Shown: positions 61,252-64,000 of the stretch, one piece after another | How the letters are laid out: each line of letters begins with the position of its first letter | How positions within the stretch are numbered: position 1 is the stretch's first letter | Assembly: GCA_028583415.1 (NCBI GenBank) | Contig: CM053274.1 | Coordinates: forward strand, 87,621,902-87,685,901 | Reading direction: 5' to 3' | DNA length: 64,000 nt | DNA from: Protea cynaroides | Taxonomy: Eukaryota; Streptophyta; Magnoliopsida; Proteales; Proteaceae | The notes under the pieces: model-generated | The model's input: the letters and a program-made list of their open reading frames with translations, nothing else | Databases searched by the model: none | What the model was told of the DNA's origin: nothing | Translations under genes and position numbers: made by a program

Positions 61252-64000
61252 CTGCACATATAATTACATAAGACGGATTAAATGACAAAAGTAAAATAAT
61301 ATGGTCCTAGAATGCCAATCATTAATTGTTTCCTTGTAAATAAGGCATAATAAAACAAAAGGTGTAACTATGCAAGGATTTCCTTCATCATCTATTGTAC
61401 ACATATAGGATTCTGCCAAGTCCTTTTTTACATGATTGAAAAGCTATGTAAGCTGTCCTAATAAATTGTTGGCAAAGAGATCCCCCCCCCCCCCCCCCCC
61501 AAAAAAAAAAAAATCATCATGACCATGTGGGTCCCACACTAATACTCTTTCCCCCCATAGTGTCAGCATGGGAACCCTCCCAAAATTATTTACAATATAT
61601 TTTATTAGCTGCCAAGAGTGAGGCACAGCGAGAAAAAAAATGTAATGATTAGAAGGAATATACAAACCTCTGATAGCAAGAGCTCCCTCTTATGGTTGTC
61701 AAATCATGATCCAAATCGTATTCCAACAAACAAGAATTTGATCAATTGAGATCCAAATGCAATGCTTCCATTGTAATTAAATCAAATTTGGACACATAAC
61801 CTCCTAGATCCAAAACAAATCTCACCCTATTACACCCCCATTATTCAGCCAATAGAATGTTTCATTTATTGGGCCCAGTAACCCATCATAATTCAGCAAA
61901 CATGTTTATTTAGGCCCTCTAGAAACAAGACTCACCCAGTAAAATAAATCCCATCAAATCAATGCCTCAATATTCTTAAACGAAATAACGGTGTCAAACT
62001 CAAGTTTATTTAGGAAGAACTCATTGACTTATTAGACTCGACCTCACCAATGATGTTTGTTTTCTACTGTAAAACTGTACTGTTTGCAGTTGTTCATTGT
62101 TGCCATAAACATCTACTGTCTACGAAATTTTTTTTTTTTGGTTTTTTTTTTTTGGGGGGGTTTGGGGGATGGGGTGTTCCATCAATCTCTTTTATGGTGT
62201 CCATCTCTTGTCAGCTTAGCCCAGTCCCATGTCTACTGCACTATTTTTTTAATTCTGGAGTCATCATCTATCTGAGATCTTACCAGCAAATTTAGCTTTT
62301 CACACTTCCAACAAACAGATTTGAAAAGCCACTTGATTACTAGTTCATGCTCTGTTAAAAACATAAATATGTGCAATGACTACTGCATCCTAAGCCATGT
62401 TATGGCAACAATATTAAGACCTGGACCCCCAGGAAATAACAAGAACAAAAATTCAAAGCAGAAGGCCCATTTTCAAACTTAGATGATCACCACATGGTAA
62501 GCGCATGGGTAGCTAGATTTGTACATGATTGAACAGTTCACCTAGCTATACAACATGCCCAAAATTCTTAGAAGCAGAGCTGTCTGTTTAGTTTCAAATC
62601 ATTGTATTTAAATGCAAAAACTGAGTCCATAGTGATTATGACAGTAGCTATGTATCTTAGACTACCCCCTGCACGTGAACTTAGATTAACCCAAATGATC
62701 TGTTTAACATTAAGCAGACAACAAAAAAAAATCCAAACTTTAACCACCTCTGCTGAATCTTTCAATCTTCTGCAACTCATTCTCAAGACTCTAACACAAA
62801 TTTTTTTTCTTCCAAAAGAAGGAAAGTGGTATCAGGTCCAAATCTTCACTTTAACCTATCATGTACTTGCCTTGCAATACCAAAGGTTGACAGCTGATAT
62901 ATTCTCCAATATCGGGCACTCTGTCAGGAATAGAGTGTCAACTACCCAAACAATAAACTATATTAAAGCATGAGAATCCAATAAGCAAAATGGGGACAAG
63001 GTATTTGAGTTTCTTCCATTTAATTACATAAAATTAATCTTCATTATTTCGTTGGCTGCTGAAGCTATTCTTGGGTTATCACAAGAGTGATTTATTAGTT
63101 CTGATTGCATCTTTTTAGTCTTTCACTCAATTCAACAATTGAATTTGGCCATCACATTCATCCTATGATTGCCTGTTTGTTGATAGTCAACATCTTATGC
63201 CACAAAACATAGATTGAAAGCTTCACTACCATCATTTTCCTTTAGTCTGTTAACTATACAATAACACATCTGTCTTCATTTACAGGTCCATACCAGTGTT
63301 ATCAAGGAATTCCAGGATGCCATTTGAGCAGTGTAAATCAGACAGCAGTCAAGACCATTCTCTTACTGTAACATCCCAAGTGACCGTTTGGGTGTTGGGA
63401 TGGAAAAATGTTGGAGTCTCTGCTCCCCTCTCTTCCTGTTTCTGAGTTTTAAAACACTGGTCTAGACCATCAAAATAAACTATTCAATGCCGCTCATTTC
63501 TTATTTCATCTTTCAGCATCTTTCCACTCGCTTGAACATTATTATTCGGCTATCTTACATGTTCCATGATTACGAAGACTTTCACTAGCTTACATTCTAC
63601 ACTTTAAACAGCCACTAGCCCCCTTTTTTTCCCTGGAGGAAGCAAACAGACAGTCACTAGTCACTACCATCTTAAGATACAGACAGAACCTTAGTTCCTT
63701 AGGTATATGCTTGCCACATGAGTCGCATGACACCTTGAAAGCATGTCAAACTCCAATTCTACGGAGTTTCCTCCTCCTCCACCCCACTTCCATGCAACCT
63801 TATTTCACCATCTGATTAATTTCCATCCTTTTGTTATTAAGGATGATACAATAGCTATATCATGCTTCCATGATCTAAAATCCCTTGGATTTGTCTTCAG
63901 GTTCCAGCCCTAAATTGAGAAGTCAGAAAGTAAGTTCATCAAAATTCTCCAAGCACAACCAAATACTGTACACTCAAGTCAAACCATGAAGAAAACAGTG
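61252..64000. other. Region upstream of the zinc-finger gene, no exon identified
   Basis: This should contain the 5' part of the minus-strand zinc-finger gene or its first intron. I found no transit-peptide-like exon. Homopolymer runs at 61482 and 62128 are the only notable structures. Confidence 0.45.
61482..61513. repeat. C19-A13 homopolymer junction
   Basis: Nineteen C are followed directly by thirteen A. Similar T/G runs occur at 62128-62160. Base counts in such runs are uncertain. Confidence 0.8.

Noticed and set aside
1..64000. CRISPR arrays, operons or phage-type defence systems
   Set aside because: The window is plant nuclear DNA; none of the tandem repeats has spacer-repeat structure.

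Overview
The window is nuclear DNA from a flowering plant. The genes have many introns with GT..AG borders, the background is AT-rich, transposons of several classes are dense, and a piece of plastid DNA is inserted. I cannot name the species; the low GC suggests a dicot-like rather than a grass genome. The sequence contains one assembly gap of exactly 500 N (46050-46549).

Four genes look intact or nearly so. (1) 2572-5678, minus: a double-AP2 transcription factor of the WRINKLED3/4 type, eight exons including a 9-nt micro-exon, 342 aa. (2) 37496-40421, plus: a heptahelical PAQR/adiponectin-receptor-like membrane protein (HHP family), four exons, 371 aa. (3) 58875-59292, minus: a 111-aa, probably plastid-targeted small membrane protein with one 82-nt intron; its function is unknown to me. 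(4) 60913-61251, minus: the last two exons of a DnaJ-type (CxxCxxxG) zinc-finger protein whose 5' exon was not found.

The largest feature, 42242-54398 on the minus strand, is a decayed, intron-containing copy of a CLU/TPR protein of the REC/TSS family. It keeps many exon borders. It has lost much of the CLU region and the central TPR exons, and it carries several frameshifts, nonsense codons and a 135-bp MITE inside an exon with a 10-bp target duplication. One of its introns holds a rearranged plastid insertion (49922-50612) with two trnV-GAC copies around an antisense 23S rRNA fragment.

The rest is mobile-element territory. A degenerate Ty1/copia element on the minus strand (18100-about 21450) has a well-preserved LTR and minisatellites in its 3' non-coding region. 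A 216-bp fold-back element lies at 17047-17262. A DUF247 pseudogene at 23104-24335 has its middle part turned into a 718-bp hairpin. A 1322-bp Mutator-like element with 9-bp target duplications (24605-25926) sits beside it, followed by a second DUF247 remnant. Two MITE families are present in several copies. Large AT-rich stretches (5.8-13 kb, 29-37 kb, 54.4-58.8 kb, 61.3-64 kb) show no gene I can support.

No operon-like or defence system is present. The most unusual structure is the DUF247 fold-back, which could produce hairpin RNA with homology to DUF247 genes; that role is inference.
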